In this document: positions 1-8,593 of the stretch, one piece after another
How positions within the stretch are numbered: position 1 is the first letter of the stretch
Layout: each line of letters starts with the position of its first letter
From: Sphingorhabdus sp.
GTDB lineage: Bacteria; Pseudomonadota; Alphaproteobacteria; Sphingomonadales; Sphingomonadaceae
Reading direction: 5' to 3'
Length of the DNA: 64,000 bases
Assembly (NCBI GenBank): GCA_028279555.1
Contig: JANQNO010000005.1
Location: forward strand, 558,001-622,000
Translations under genes and position numbers: made by a program
Notes under the pieces: generated by a model
Told to the model about the DNA's origin: nothing
Seen by the model: the letters and a program-made list of their open reading frames with translations, nothing else
Databases searched by the model: none

Positions 1-86
1 TCAGTGAACAGCTTCACCCGGACCTCACCGGTCACGCCATGCGCGCCGGTAATGGCGGCAAGCGTGACGGTGTTGTCCTTCGCCAA
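1..86 (-). CDS. rimM: RimM, 16S rRNA processing protein (N-terminal fragment)
   Basis: Only the first 28 codons are inside the window; the gene continues beyond base 1. The reading frame starts with TTG at 84-86 and reads (M)AKDNTVTLAAITGAHGVTG, which matches the usual RimM N-terminus, where a glycine-containing stretch follows the first beta strand. RimM helps mature the 30S subunit and binds S19. A GAGGGG ribosome site sits 8-9 bases before the TTG, inside the end of rpsP. Only three bases separate it from the rpsP stop, so the two are translated as an operon in the familiar rpsP-rimM order. The start choice rests on spacing and homology. Confidence 0.85.
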   Translation of the reverse strand, partial: MAKDNTVTLAAITGAHGVTGEVRVKLFT

Positions 87-89
87 GGG

Positions 90-719
90 TTACCCCTCGG
101 CTTTCTCGTCTTCGGTTTTCTTCTCGTCGCCAGAATCTTCTGATTTGGCGTCGTCAGCATCGGCGTCCTTGGATTCGTCTGCTTTGGCATCATCTGCCTT
201 AGCCTCTTCGGCAGGCTTTTCTTCTTCAGCAGCTGCCTCTTCCTTGACCTCCTCAGCCGGGGCCTCGTCAGCTGCCGGTGCATCGGCTTCCGCTGCTGCG
301 TCTTCAGCCGGTGTTTCTTCCTTGGGAGCCTCAGCTTCCACCTTGGTTTCATCCTCGGCTGCTTTCTTAGCTTCGTCTGCCTCTGCGGCTTTTGTAGCCT
401 TTTCTTCAGCGCGCTCCTTGGCTTTCTCGCCAGGTTCAGCCTTTTGCGGGTTGTTGCGCGCTTCGCGCTCGCGAACGCCAGCAGCATCCAGGAAACGGGC
501 GACACGATCCGAAGGCTGCGCACCCACGGATAGCCAGTGCTTGGCTCGGTCAACGTCGAGCTTCACGCGCTCGTCGCTGTCTTTTGCCAGCAGCGGATTA
601 TAGCTGCCGATCCGTTCGATATATTTACCATCGCGCGGGCTGCGCTCATCGGCAACCACGATCCGGTAGTAGGGGCGCTTTTTCGAACCACCCCGTGAAA
701 GACGCATAGCCAAAGCCAT
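90..719 (-). CDS. rpsP: 30S ribosomal protein S16 with long acidic C-terminal extension
   Basis: Residues 1-85 are a standard S16 core ([20 protein letters not shown] at the start, then [18 protein letters not shown]), which binds 16S rRNA in the 30S body. S16 is normally 80-90 residues; here the protein is 209 residues because of a tail of about 120 residues made almost only of Ala, Glu, Asp and Lys with a strong acidic bias. Shorter tails of this kind occur in other alphaproteobacteria; this one is at the long end. A clear AAGGAAAGG ribosome site lies upstream of the ATG. It is followed by rimM and preceded by ffh, so ffh-rpsP-rimM probably form one transcript. Confidence 0.96.
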   Translation of the reverse strand: MALAMRLSRGGSKKRPYYRIVVADERSPRDGKYIERIGSYNPLLAKDSDERVKLDVDRAKHWLSVGAQPSDRVARFLDAAGVREREARNNPQKAEPGEKAKERAEEKATKAAEADEAKKAAEDETKVEAEAPKEETPAEDAAAEADAPAADEAPAEEVKEEAAAEEEKPAEEAKADDAKADESKDADADDAKSEDSGDEKKTEDEKAEG

Positions 720-758
720 AATTCAAATTACCTTTCCTTAATAAAACTCTAAAATATA

Positions 759-2234
759 TTATTTTTTCTTGTTCAATAGATTTGCAAGATCGGGCGGTAG
801 CCCGCCTGCCCCGCCACCCGGCAGGCCTGGAGGAAGACCGCCTTTAGCGCCGCCCATAAGGTCGCCCATCTGCTCCATATCCGGCGCGTCGCCATTGCCG
901 CCGCCAAACATAGCAGCGAGCCCTTTTAAGCCGCCCATCTTCTTGATGCGCTTCATGGCGCTGCCCATCTCCTTATGCATCTTGATCAGGCGGTTCACAT
1001 CCTGAACCGTCGTGCCCGAACCATTGGCTATGCGGATTTTGCGCTTTGCATTCAGCAGCGCCGGTTTTTCGCGTTCTTTTGGCGTCATGGAGCCGATAAT
1101 CGCGTCCATATGCACCAGCAGCTTGTCATCCATGCCGCTCTGCTGCATCGCCGCCTTGGCCTTCTTCATGCCGGGCATCATGCCCGCCAGCGCACCAAGC
1201 CCGCCCATCTTGTTCATCTGCCGGAACTGCTGCCTCAGGTCGTTCATATCGAACTGGCCCTTGGCCATCCTTGCGGCGAGCTTTTCGGCTTCATCCTTCT
1301 CGACCACTTCGGTCGCACGCTCCACCAGGCCGACGACATCGCCCATGCCAAGGATACGACTGGCAACCCGCTCTGGATTGAAGACTTCCAGCGCGTCCAT
1401 TTTTTCGCCAACACCGGCGAATTTGATCGGTTTGCCGGTAACGGCGCGCATCGAAAGCGCTGCACCACCGCGCGCATCGCCATCCATTCGCGTGAGAACG
1501 ACGCCAGTCAGATCGACCTGCTCACCGAAATTTTCGGCGACGTTGACAGCATCCTGACCGGTCAGCGCATCAACAACGAGCAAGGTTTCCTGCGGGCTTG
1601 AAGCCTTCGCAACAGCCTGCATTTCGGCCATCAGCTGCTGGTCTACATGCAGGCGACCTGCCGTATCGAGCATGAGCACATCGAAGCTTTGCAGCTTGGC
1701 CGCCTGCATCGCACGCTTGGCGATCTCCACCGGCTGCTGGCCCTCGACGATGGGGAGCGTCGCGACATCTACCTGCTTGCCCAGCGTGGCAAGCTGCTCC
1801 TGCGCAGCCGGGCGGGCAACGTCGAGCGACGCCATCAGAACTTTCTTGCGCTCTTTTTCTTTGAGCAGCTTGGCTATTTTGGCAGTCGTCGTTGTTTTAC
1901 CCGAACCTTGCAGACCCACCATCATGATGATTGCGGGCGGCGCAACGGCCAGTTCCAGGTCGCTCTGTTCTGCGCCCAGCATTTCGGTTAGGCCGTCGTT
2001 GACGATCTTTACGACCTGCTGGCCAGGCGTCACCGATTTGAGCACCGATTGCCCGATCGCCTTTTCGGTTATGCCATCGATAAACTGACGTACGACGGGA
2101 AGCGCCACATCGGCCTCCAGCAAAGCAACACGCACTTCACGCATGGCTTCGCGAACATCGGATTCGCTGAGCGCACCGCGACCGCGCAGGCGATCAAAGA
2201 CCCCTCCCAAACGATCACTCAGCTTGTCAAACAT
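759..2234 (-). CDS. ffh: Signal recognition particle protein Ffh (SRP54)
   Basis: The 491-residue protein is the GTPase of the signal recognition particle, which binds 4.5S RNA and signal sequences of nascent membrane proteins and docks with FtsY. The N domain comes first, then the G domain with GLQGSGKTTTTAKIAKLL at about residue 107, DTAGRLHVD and TRMDGDARGG. The methionine-rich M domain follows from about residue 325 (QFRQMNKMGG, GMMPGMKKAK). The C-terminus is a Gly/Pro/Leu-rich tail ending NLLNKKK. Its receptor FtsY is also encoded in this window, about 4 kb away on the other strand. Only an AT-rich 39-base gap separates ffh from rpsP downstream. Confidence 0.98.
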   Translation of the reverse strand: MFDKLSDRLGGVFDRLRGRGALSESDVREAMREVRVALLEADVALPVVRQFIDGITEKAIGQSVLKSVTPGQQVVKIVNDGLTEMLGAEQSDLELAVAPPAIIMMVGLQGSGKTTTTAKIAKLLKEKERKKVLMASLDVARPAAQEQLATLGKQVDVATLPIVEGQQPVEIAKRAMQAAKLQSFDVLMLDTAGRLHVDQQLMAEMQAVAKASSPQETLLVVDALTGQDAVNVAENFGEQVDLTGVVLTRMDGDARGGAALSMRAVTGKPIKFAGVGEKMDALEVFNPERVASRILGMGDVVGLVERATEVVEKDEAEKLAARMAKGQFDMNDLRQQFRQMNKMGGLGALAGMMPGMKKAKAAMQQSGMDDKLLVHMDAIIGSMTPKEREKPALLNAKRKIRIANGSGTTVQDVNRLIKMHKEMGSAMKRIKKMGGLKGLAAMFGGGNGDAPDMEQMGDLMGGAKGGLPPGLPGGGAGGLPPDLANLLNKKK

Positions 2235-2469
2235 ATGTTTTTCCTATCAAAATAGGCACAAACGTAGAAAACGCCGGTGGGCGAAACCTCGCCGACCAGC
2301 GTGGAACTTCCGTCCTGCTATTTGCCTGTTGGGCCGCCGGTTACGCCCATTGGCACAATTAATCAAGCCATTCGCCTGCTAAGTGCGCTTTTCTCGCAGT
2401 CTTTTGGCGATCATCGTTAAGGGAATTTTGACCAATTGGAGTGCATATCTGCTCGCCGAAGGGTGCAAA

Positions 2470-4146
2470 ATGACCACAGAAGAAAAACCAGCTAACGAAG
2501 AAGCGGTCCAAACGCCGGTAAAGGCAAAGTCCGCCAAGTCGAGATCATACTTCTATGGTGCCGCGATGGTCGCAGCCATCGGCATGTTTGTTTATGTCGG
2601 TGGATCGGTCGGAACCGATATGGTCCGTCAGGTCATCGGCAACAGCAAAGGTGCCGACCAGGTCATGGTCACCGCGCTGATGCTCAATATCGCCCTGATC
2701 CTGCTTATCTGGCGTCGTACCACTGAATTGAGCGGCGAGGTCGATGTCTATCGCAAGGCCGAAGTTCGCGCCCAGCATCTTGCAATTACCGATCCCCTCA
2801 CCAATCTCTACAACCGCCGCGCTATCAAGGACAAGACAACCGAGCTCAGCGCGCGCGCTGCGCGCCGCGGAAAATCAGTCGCGTTCCTGATGGTCGATCT
2901 GGATGGCTTCAAGAAGATCAACGATCTTTACGGCCATGATGTGGGCGACCAGCTGCTTCGCGAAGCGGCCGACCGGATGCGCGAAGTCGTTCCCCCCAGT
3001 TCTATCGTAGCCCGCCTTGGCGGCGACGAATTCGGCATCTGCATGGTTTTCGAGCCCGAATATCCCGAAACGGTGGACCGCGTCGCAGAAGATCTGGTCG
3101 AGATTCTGGCACGTCCAGTGACGATAGCCGACACCGATCAAACCGTTACCGGTTCGATTGGCATCAGCCGTCCTGAATTTGACTGCGATTCCATCGATCA
3201 GCTTATCCGCCGCGCCGATATCGCGCTGTATGCTGCCAAAAAGAACGGTCGCAATGGCTTCAGCTGGTTCGAAAACGGCATGGAAGTCGAGCTTCGTACG
3301 CGCAACACGCTTGAAGCCGATATCCGGGCAGCCATCCCCAATGATGAGTTTGTCCCCTATTTCGAACAGCAGATCAATCTGGAAACAGGCAAGCTCGTCG
3401 GTTTCGAGATGCTTGCGCGCTGGGTATCGCCGACACGCGGCCTGATCCCGCCTGACGAGTTTATCCCGGTCGCCGAAGAAACAGGCATGATCGGCGATCT
3501 TTCGATGGGGATTATCCGCAAAGCCCTGCTGGAAGCCAAAGACTGGGATCCAAGTCTGACAGTTTCGGTGAATATTTCGCCGGTTCAGCTGAAGGACCCC
3601 TGGCTCGCCCAGAAGCTCGTCAAGCTGCTCGTCGAAACAGGCTATCCGGCCAATCGCCTTGAGGTCGAGATCACGGAAAGCTCACTCTTCAAGAATTTGA
3701 GCCTCGCGCAGTCGATCGTCGGCTCGCTCAAAAACCAGGGCATACAGATCGCGCTGGACGACTTTGGTACAGGCTACAGTTCGCTCGCACATTTGCGTGC
3801 CCTGCCCTTCGACCGCATCAAGATCGACCGCAGCTTTGTCTCTTCCATGCTCGACAATGCAGAAAGCGAGGCCATCGTCAATGCGATTGCCGGTCTGGGT
3901 GCCAGCCTTGCCGTTCCAATTACGGCCGAAGGCATCGAAGACGAAACGGTTATCGCCAAACTGCATGAGCTTGGCTGTTCAAAAGGTCAGGGCTGGCACT
4001 ATGGCCAACCCATGTCGATCGAGCAGACTCGCCGCTTGCTGGCGGACTACGGATTGCTCGTCGGCAAAGCCAAACCTCACAAGAAAAAGGCAAACAAGCC
4101 CAAGAGCGGTGATGACAAAGACGACAAGAAAGTCGCTAACGGCTGA
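2470..4146 (+). CDS. Membrane-anchored GGDEF-EAL cyclic-di-GMP enzyme
   Basis: The start is taken at ATG 2470 (MTTEEKPANEE), giving 558 residues; the frame is open upstream to 2383 but without a good start. Two hydrophobic segments near residues 28-45 and 66-81 form a membrane hairpin. A diguanylate cyclase domain follows with an intact GGDEF motif (residues 184-188), then a phosphodiesterase domain. The EAL signature reads EML, but the metal-binding Glu is kept, as are VNISPVQL, EITES, DDFGTGYSS, KIDRSFV and the late Glu and Gln. The four-residue inhibitory RxxD site before GGDEF reads PPSS, so product inhibition of the cyclase is unlikely. A lysine-rich tail ends the protein. It stands alone upstream of dapF; its input signal is unknown. 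Confidence 0.93.
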   Translation: MTTEEKPANEEAVQTPVKAKSAKSRSYFYGAAMVAAIGMFVYVGGSVGTDMVRQVIGNSKGADQVMVTALMLNIALILLIWRRTTELSGEVDVYRKAEVRAQHLAITDPLTNLYNRRAIKDKTTELSARAARRGKSVAFLMVDLDGFKKINDLYGHDVGDQLLREAADRMREVVPPSSIVARLGGDEFGICMVFEPEYPETVDRVAEDLVEILARPVTIADTDQTVTGSIGISRPEFDCDSIDQLIRRADIALYAAKKNGRNGFSWFENGMEVELRTRNTLEADIRAAIPNDEFVPYFEQQINLETGKLVGFEMLARWVSPTRGLIPPDEFIPVAEETGMIGDLSMGIIRKALLEAKDWDPSLTVSVNISPVQLKDPWLAQKLVKLLVETGYPANRLEVEITESSLFKNLSLAQSIVGSLKNQGIQIALDDFGTGYSSLAHLRALPFDRIKIDRSFVSSMLDNAESEAIVNAIAGLGASLAVPITAEGIEDETVIAKLHELGCSKGQGWHYGQPMSIEQTRRLLADYGLLVGKAKPHKKKANKPKSGDDKDDKKVANG

Positions 4147-4205
4147 AGTCTGCGGCCAGCCAAATTTCTGGACTTGCTTCCGCCACCGAACTAGAGCGCA
4201 GCGCA

Positions 4206-5012
4206 ATGGCGCAAGGCGAATTTCACAAGATGCACGGGCTCGGCAACGACTTTGTCGTGATCGATGCGCGCGAGCATCGCTTGGCCATTCCACCCGCACG
4301 CGCCCGAGCAATTGCCGACCGCCGCTTCGGCATCGGTTGCGATCAGCTGATCCTTCTTGAAGATTCCGACGAAGCCGACATTGCCATGCGTATCTTCAAT
4401 GCCGATGGCGGAGAGGTCGAAGCTTGCGGCAATGCCTCGCGTTGCGTCATCAAACTGCTAGGCCGCAACGTCTCGATCGAAACCGTCGGTGGCATTATCG
4501 ATGGCAGGATGGATGGAGACCAGATATCGGTCAATATGGGACGGCCGCGTTTCAAATGGGATGAAATTCCGCTGGATCACCCCATGGATACAGCCTCCAT
4601 GCCGGTCGCATGGGAAGAGTTAGAAAATCCAACCGCCGTCAACGTGGGTAATCCGCATGCGGTATTCTTTGTCCCCGATGCCGCAAAGATCGATTTGCAG
4701 AAACTCGGCCCCTTGATCGAAAGTGATGTGCTCTTTCCGCGGCGCGTGAATGTCAATGTGGCTGATATCAGTGACAAAGGAATCAATCTGAGAGTTTGGG
4801 AGCGCGGTGTGGGCGAAACGCGGGCGTGTGGCACCGGTGCCTGTGCAACGGCTGTGGCGGCCATCACGCAAAAGCTTGCAGAATCTCCGGTACAAATCCA
4901 GCTGAAGGGCGGGCAGCTCACAATCGCATGGGATGGCACTTCTGATATTCTGATGACGGGCGATGCAACGCATGTCTTCACTGGCCAAACAGATTGGGAG
5001 CAGTTTGGATGA
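4206..5012 (+). CDS. dapF: Diaminopimelate epimerase
   Basis: DapF interconverts LL- and meso-diaminopimelate without a cofactor, the last isomerisation before peptidoglycan crosslinking and lysine synthesis. The 268-residue sequence has the N-terminal KMHGLGNDF motif and the two catalytic cysteines in EACGNASRC (about residue 78) and RACGTGACA (about residue 203). The start is ATG 4206, with MAQGEFHKMHGLGND as expected for the family. It is the first gene of a tight set: its TGA overlaps the ATG of mtaB, followed by ftsY and a YciB/IspZ protein. Confidence 0.97.
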   Translation: MAQGEFHKMHGLGNDFVVIDAREHRLAIPPARARAIADRRFGIGCDQLILLEDSDEADIAMRIFNADGGEVEACGNASRCVIKLLGRNVSIETVGGIIDGRMDGDQISVNMGRPRFKWDEIPLDHPMDTASMPVAWEELENPTAVNVGNPHAVFFVPDAAKIDLQKLGPLIESDVLFPRRVNVNVADISDKGINLRVWERGVGETRACGTGACATAVAAITQKLAESPVQIQLKGGQLTIAWDGTSDILMTGDATHVFTGQTDWEQFG

Positions 5013-6265
5013 ACACGCCCCGCAGCAAGGCAGAATTCATCACGCTGGGCTGCCGCCTCAATCTTGCCGAGAGCAATGCGCTCCGGCAGCAGTTGGGTGA
5101 GGTTGAGAATTTGGTGGTCGTTAACAGCTGCGCCGTCACCAATGAAGCCGTTCGCCAGACTCGTCAGGCGATCCGTAAAGCCAAGCGTGTCAATCCTGAA
5201 GCGCATCTTGTGGTTACAGGCTGCGCGGCGCAAGTCGATGCAGATAGTTTCGCCGCCATGCCAGAAGTCTCACGCGTTGTGGGCAATGCGGAGAAGCAGC
5301 GGCCGTCGCTGTTTCTGCCGACCCAGAATGATCCGCAACTGGTTTCGGACATCATGCAGGTCAGGGAAACTGCGCCGCAGCTTGTTTCCGCCTTTTCGGG
5401 AAAAGCGCGGGCTTTTGTCGAGGTTCAGAATGGCTGCGACCATCGTTGCACCTTCTGCATCATACCCTTTGGCCGCGGAAACAGCCGCTCGGTTCCCGCC
5501 GGCATGGTTGTGGATCATATCCGCGAGCTTGTCGCACGTGGATACAAGGAAGCGGTGCTGACCGGCGTCGACGTTACCAGCTATGGTCATGATCTACCGG
5601 GCAGGCCAAATCTCGGCATGCTGGTGGAGCGTATACTGAACCATGTTCCGGATCTGCCGCGGCTGCGCCTGTCCTCGATAGATGGTGTCGAGATTGACGA
5701 CAGGCTATTCGATCTGCTGACCGGTGAACGCCGGATCATGCCGCATGTTCATTTGTCTCTGCAATCAGGTGACAATCTGATCCTGAAGCGAATGAAACGC
5801 CGCCATAGCCGCGAATTGGCGATTGAACTGGTGAACCGGATGAAAGCCAGGCGGCCAGATATTGCGATAGGTGCGGACATTATTGCCGGTTTTCCGACCG
5901 AGAGCGAGAAGATGTTTGAAAACAGCCTTAAGCTGATCGATGAATGCGAGATCGTGCACGGCCATATTTTCCCCTACTCGCCGAAGGAAGGAACGCCGGC
6001 AGCCAAAATGCCGCAGGTCGATGGCAAGGCAATAAAGGATCGGGCAAAGGAGCTTCGCGAAGCCGTCGCCAGGCAATATGATCGCTGGCAAGCGGGCCTG
6101 GTCGGGCGCGACCAAATGCTGCTGTCAGAAAAACGCGGAAAAGCCGGGCACACGGAAAATTTTGCCTATGTGCATCTTGATAAAGCGATTGCAGAAGGCG
6201 ACATTGCCAGAATTGAGATCACCGGCATCGACAATGGACAATTGCAAGGAAAGCTGGCCGCATGA
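5009..6265 (+). CDS. mtaB: tRNA ct6A/t6A-37 methylthiotransferase MtaB
   Basis: A radical-SAM enzyme that adds a methylthio group to N6-threonylcarbamoyladenosine at position 37 of tRNAs reading ANN codons. The start is the ATG overlapping the dapF stop (ATGA), giving 418 residues. The N-terminal domain carries the three cysteines for its own Fe-S cluster (TLGCRLN, VNSCAVT, VTGCAAQ), and the radical-SAM cluster is CDHRCTFCIIPFGRG near residue 143. The order dapF-mtaB-ftsY is a common alphaproteobacterial arrangement. The length and cysteine layout fit MtaB better than MiaB or RimO. Confidence 0.93.
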   Translation: MNTPRSKAEFITLGCRLNLAESNALRQQLGEVENLVVVNSCAVTNEAVRQTRQAIRKAKRVNPEAHLVVTGCAAQVDADSFAAMPEVSRVVGNAEKQRPSLFLPTQNDPQLVSDIMQVRETAPQLVSAFSGKARAFVEVQNGCDHRCTFCIIPFGRGNSRSVPAGMVVDHIRELVARGYKEAVLTGVDVTSYGHDLPGRPNLGMLVERILNHVPDLPRLRLSSIDGVEIDDRLFDLLTGERRIMPHVHLSLQSGDNLILKRMKRRHSRELAIELVNRMKARRPDIAIGADIIAGFPTESEKMFENSLKLIDECEIVHGHIFPYSPKEGTPAAKMPQVDGKAIKDRAKELREAVARQYDRWQAGLVGRDQMLLSEKRGKAGHTENFAYVHLDKAIAEGDIARIEITGIDNGQLQGKLAA

Positions 6266-7191
6266 GTGAAAAACGAGGCTGGCGGGACAGGCTGTTTGGC
6301 GGTCTAAAAAAATCGTCCGGCAAGCTGAGCGGAAATATCACCGGGCTGGTCACCAAGGCCAAGCTGGATGACGCGGCGCTAGATGAAATCGAAGATGCCT
6401 TGATTGCATCCGATCTGGGCCCGGAAATGGCCGCGCAGATCCGCGAAAAGATTGCATCCGGGCGCTATGAGAAAGGAATAGATGAAGAAGGTATACGCCA
6501 AATCATCGAGGATGAGATCGCAGACGTTCTGGAGCCCGTCGCCATTCCAATCGAGATCGAGGCCTTTCCGCGGCCGCAAGTGATATTGGTGATCGGCGTG
6601 AATGGCTCGGGCAAGACCACGACGATCGCCAAGCTGGCCCATTATTTCACGGAGATCGACTATGGCGTGATGCTCGCAGCCGGCGACACATTCCGCGCAG
6701 CAGCCATCGGACAGCTCAAAATATGGGCCGAGCGTATTGGCGTGCCGATCATTGCGGGCAAAGAAGGCGGAGACGCTGCAGGCATCGTCTTCGACGGGGT
6801 AAAGAAATGCACCGAAGAAGGCACCGATGTGCTTGTTGTCGATACGGCGGGCCGCTTGCAAAACCGCACCGAGCTGATGGATGAATTGGCCAAGATCCGG
6901 CGCGTTTTAGGCCGCCTGAATCCCGAAGCGCCGCACAATGTGGTATTGGTCCTCGACGCAACGACAGGCCAGAATGCGCTATCGCAAATTGAGGTTTTCC
7001 TCGAGGTGGCGAATGTCACAGGCCTTGTCATGACCAAGCTGGATGGCAGTGCTCGCGGCGGAATATTGGTGGCCGCAGCCAAACAGTTCGGCCTGCCCAT
7101 ACATGCCATCGGAGTTGGCGAGACAATGGAAGATCTGCGCCCCTTCAATGCCCGTGATTTCGCCCGCGCACTTACCGGAGGCGAGACATGA
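6262..7191 (+). CDS. ftsY: Signal recognition particle receptor FtsY
   Basis: FtsY is the membrane-associated GTPase that receives the SRP-ribosome complex and hands it to the Sec translocon. The protein has 309 residues and begins almost directly with the N domain; the long acidic A domain of enteric FtsY is missing, as is usual in many alphaproteobacteria. The G domain shows GVNGSGKTTTIAKLAHYF near residue 113, DTAGRLQNR and TKLDGSARGG. Its ATG overlaps the mtaB stop (ATGA), and its own stop overlaps the next gene the same way. Confidence 0.97.
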   Translation: MSEKRGWRDRLFGGLKKSSGKLSGNITGLVTKAKLDDAALDEIEDALIASDLGPEMAAQIREKIASGRYEKGIDEEGIRQIIEDEIADVLEPVAIPIEIEAFPRPQVILVIGVNGSGKTTTIAKLAHYFTEIDYGVMLAAGDTFRAAAIGQLKIWAERIGVPIIAGKEGGDAAGIVFDGVKKCTEEGTDVLVVDTAGRLQNRTELMDELAKIRRVLGRLNPEAPHNVVLVLDATTGQNALSQIEVFLEVANVTGLVMTKLDGSARGGILVAAAKQFGLPIHAIGVGETMEDLRPFNARDFARALTGGET

Positions 7192-7823
7192 GCAACGAGG
7201 AGCACGGAGCATCGGCAAGCAGAAAGCAGGGCCAGACAGGCCTTGGCTACGCGCTGGACTTCGGACCGCTATTTATCTTCTTCCTGACCAACCATTTCGC
7301 AGCATCTGAAGAAGACCCTGCTCGCGGACCGATAGTGGCAACGGGCGTGTTTATGGTCGCGATATTGTGCGCGATGGTTATCGCCAAATGGAAGATCGGC
7401 AAGATATCCACTATGATGTGGGTTTCCGGTATTCTGGTAATCGGTTTTGGCGGCGTCACCCTAGCGCTGGGCGATCCCAAATTTATCCAGATCAAGCCGA
7501 CTGCGGTTTACCTGCTATTTGCAGCCATATTGTTTGGCGGGCTACTCAAAGGCAAGGCGCTGCTTCGATATCTGCTCGAATTTGCCTTCGAAGGCGTTAC
7601 AGATGAAGGCTGGAACAAGCTGTCGCGCAATTGGGGACTGTTTTTTCTCGCCATGGCCGGAGCGAATGAAGTGCTGCGGCATTTTTCCGATTTTTCAACC
7701 TGGCTGGCGGTAAGGACATTTTCCGTCATTCCGCTCACATTGCTGTTCACTTTTGCACAAATTCCGATGTTGATGCGGCATGGCCTCAATCTTATGGAAG
7801 AAGACGAAAAAAAAGGCAGCTGA
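7188..7823 (+). CDS. ispZ: YciB/IspZ family inner-membrane septation protein
   Basis: A 211-residue membrane protein with the family signature DFGPLFIFFLTNHFA at its start and about five hydrophobic spans. In enteric bacteria YciB (IspZ, septation protein A) is linked to cell-envelope synthesis and division; its exact biochemical role is not settled. An N-terminal hydrophilic stretch (SNEEHGASASRKQGQ) precedes the first span. The start overlaps the ftsY stop as ATGA. It closes the dapF-mtaB-ftsY operon, and its stop codon lies inside the terminator stem that follows. Confidence 0.9.
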   Translation: MSNEEHGASASRKQGQTGLGYALDFGPLFIFFLTNHFAASEEDPARGPIVATGVFMVAILCAMVIAKWKIGKISTMMWVSGILVIGFGGVTLALGDPKFIQIKPTAVYLLFAAILFGGLLKGKALLRYLLEFAFEGVTDEGWNKLSRNWGLFFLAMAGANEVLRHFSDFSTWLAVRTFSVIPLTLLFTFAQIPMLMRHGLNLMEEDEKKGS

Positions 7824-7841
7824 CGCAGCTGCCTTTCTTCT
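7807..7841. terminator. Bidirectional rho-independent terminator between ispZ and sodB
   Basis: A perfect 10-bp stem AAGGCAGCTG/CAGCTGCCTT (7813-7822 and 7826-7835) with a 3-base loop is followed by TCTTCT on the plus side and preceded by a run of A on the other. It can therefore stop transcripts from both strands. The ispZ stop codon (7821-7823) is built into the stem. Confidence 0.85.
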
Positions 7842-7859
7842 ACATCAAAGCAATGGACA

Positions 7860-8471
7860 TCAGCCCGGCTGATCGGCGCGATTTGCCCCATTGCCATCCA
7901 GATTCTGAGCGACGAAATCCCAGTCGATCGCATTGTTGAGCACGGCGTCGGCATAGACCGGACGCGCATTGCGATAGTCGACATAATAGGCATGCTCCCA
8001 CACATCGAGGATCAGAAGTGGCGTGTGCCCATGCGCGAGCGGACAATCCGCATCATGATAGGATGTGACGGCCAGCTGATCTCCGTCGAGGTTGAGCGCG
8101 GCCCAGCCGCTGCCGAAATGGCCAACAGCCTCGGCCTTCAATTTTTCGATAAGTGCATCGGTTGAACCAAACTGCGCGTCGATCATCTCCGCCAGTTTGC
8201 CCGCTGGCGCTTTCTTTTCGGGCGACAGGCACAACCAATAAAAACTGTGGTTCCAGATCTGGCCGACCTGGTTGAAAAGCCCGCCCGATGAAGACTTGAC
8301 CAACTCGACAAGCGATTTGCCCTGAAGCGCGGGATCGGCAGAAACCAGTTCATTCGCCTTCACGACATAGGCATTGTGGTGCTTGCCATGATGATAGTCA
8401 AAAGTCTCGGCGGAAATCAGGTCTCCGAAAGCGTCTTTTGCATAGGGAAGGTCGGGGAGAGTGAAAGCCAT
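7860..8471 (-). CDS. sodB: Superoxide dismutase (Fe type)
   Basis: The start is ATG 8471 with a GGAG ribosome site 6-7 bases upstream; a TTG five codons further up overlaps that site and is rejected. The 203-residue protein (MAFTLPDLPYAKDAF) has the metal ligands in YHHGKHHNAYV, WNHSFYWLCLSP and DVWEHAYY, and the HFGSGWAALN motif. The Gln and residue patterns around WNHSFYW and HFGSGW point to the iron (or cambialistic) type. It removes cytoplasmic superoxide. It is a single-gene unit, sharing a terminator region with ispZ. Confidence 0.96.
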   Translation of the reverse strand: MAFTLPDLPYAKDAFGDLISAETFDYHHGKHHNAYVVKANELVSADPALQGKSLVELVKSSSGGLFNQVGQIWNHSFYWLCLSPEKKAPAGKLAEMIDAQFGSTDALIEKLKAEAVGHFGSGWAALNLDGDQLAVTSYHDADCPLAHGHTPLLILDVWEHAYYVDYRNARPVYADAVLNNAIDWDFVAQNLDGNGANRADQPG

Positions 8472-8593
8472 TTTAGTCTCCAAATATTCAGGTTGATCGG
8501 GAGGTTTCGAAACAGATTTTCAGGTAGCAGAATAGGGGCCGATTTCGCAAGTAAGCCTTTTGGTCAAATTTGAACTGGAGTTATTGGCAGATA

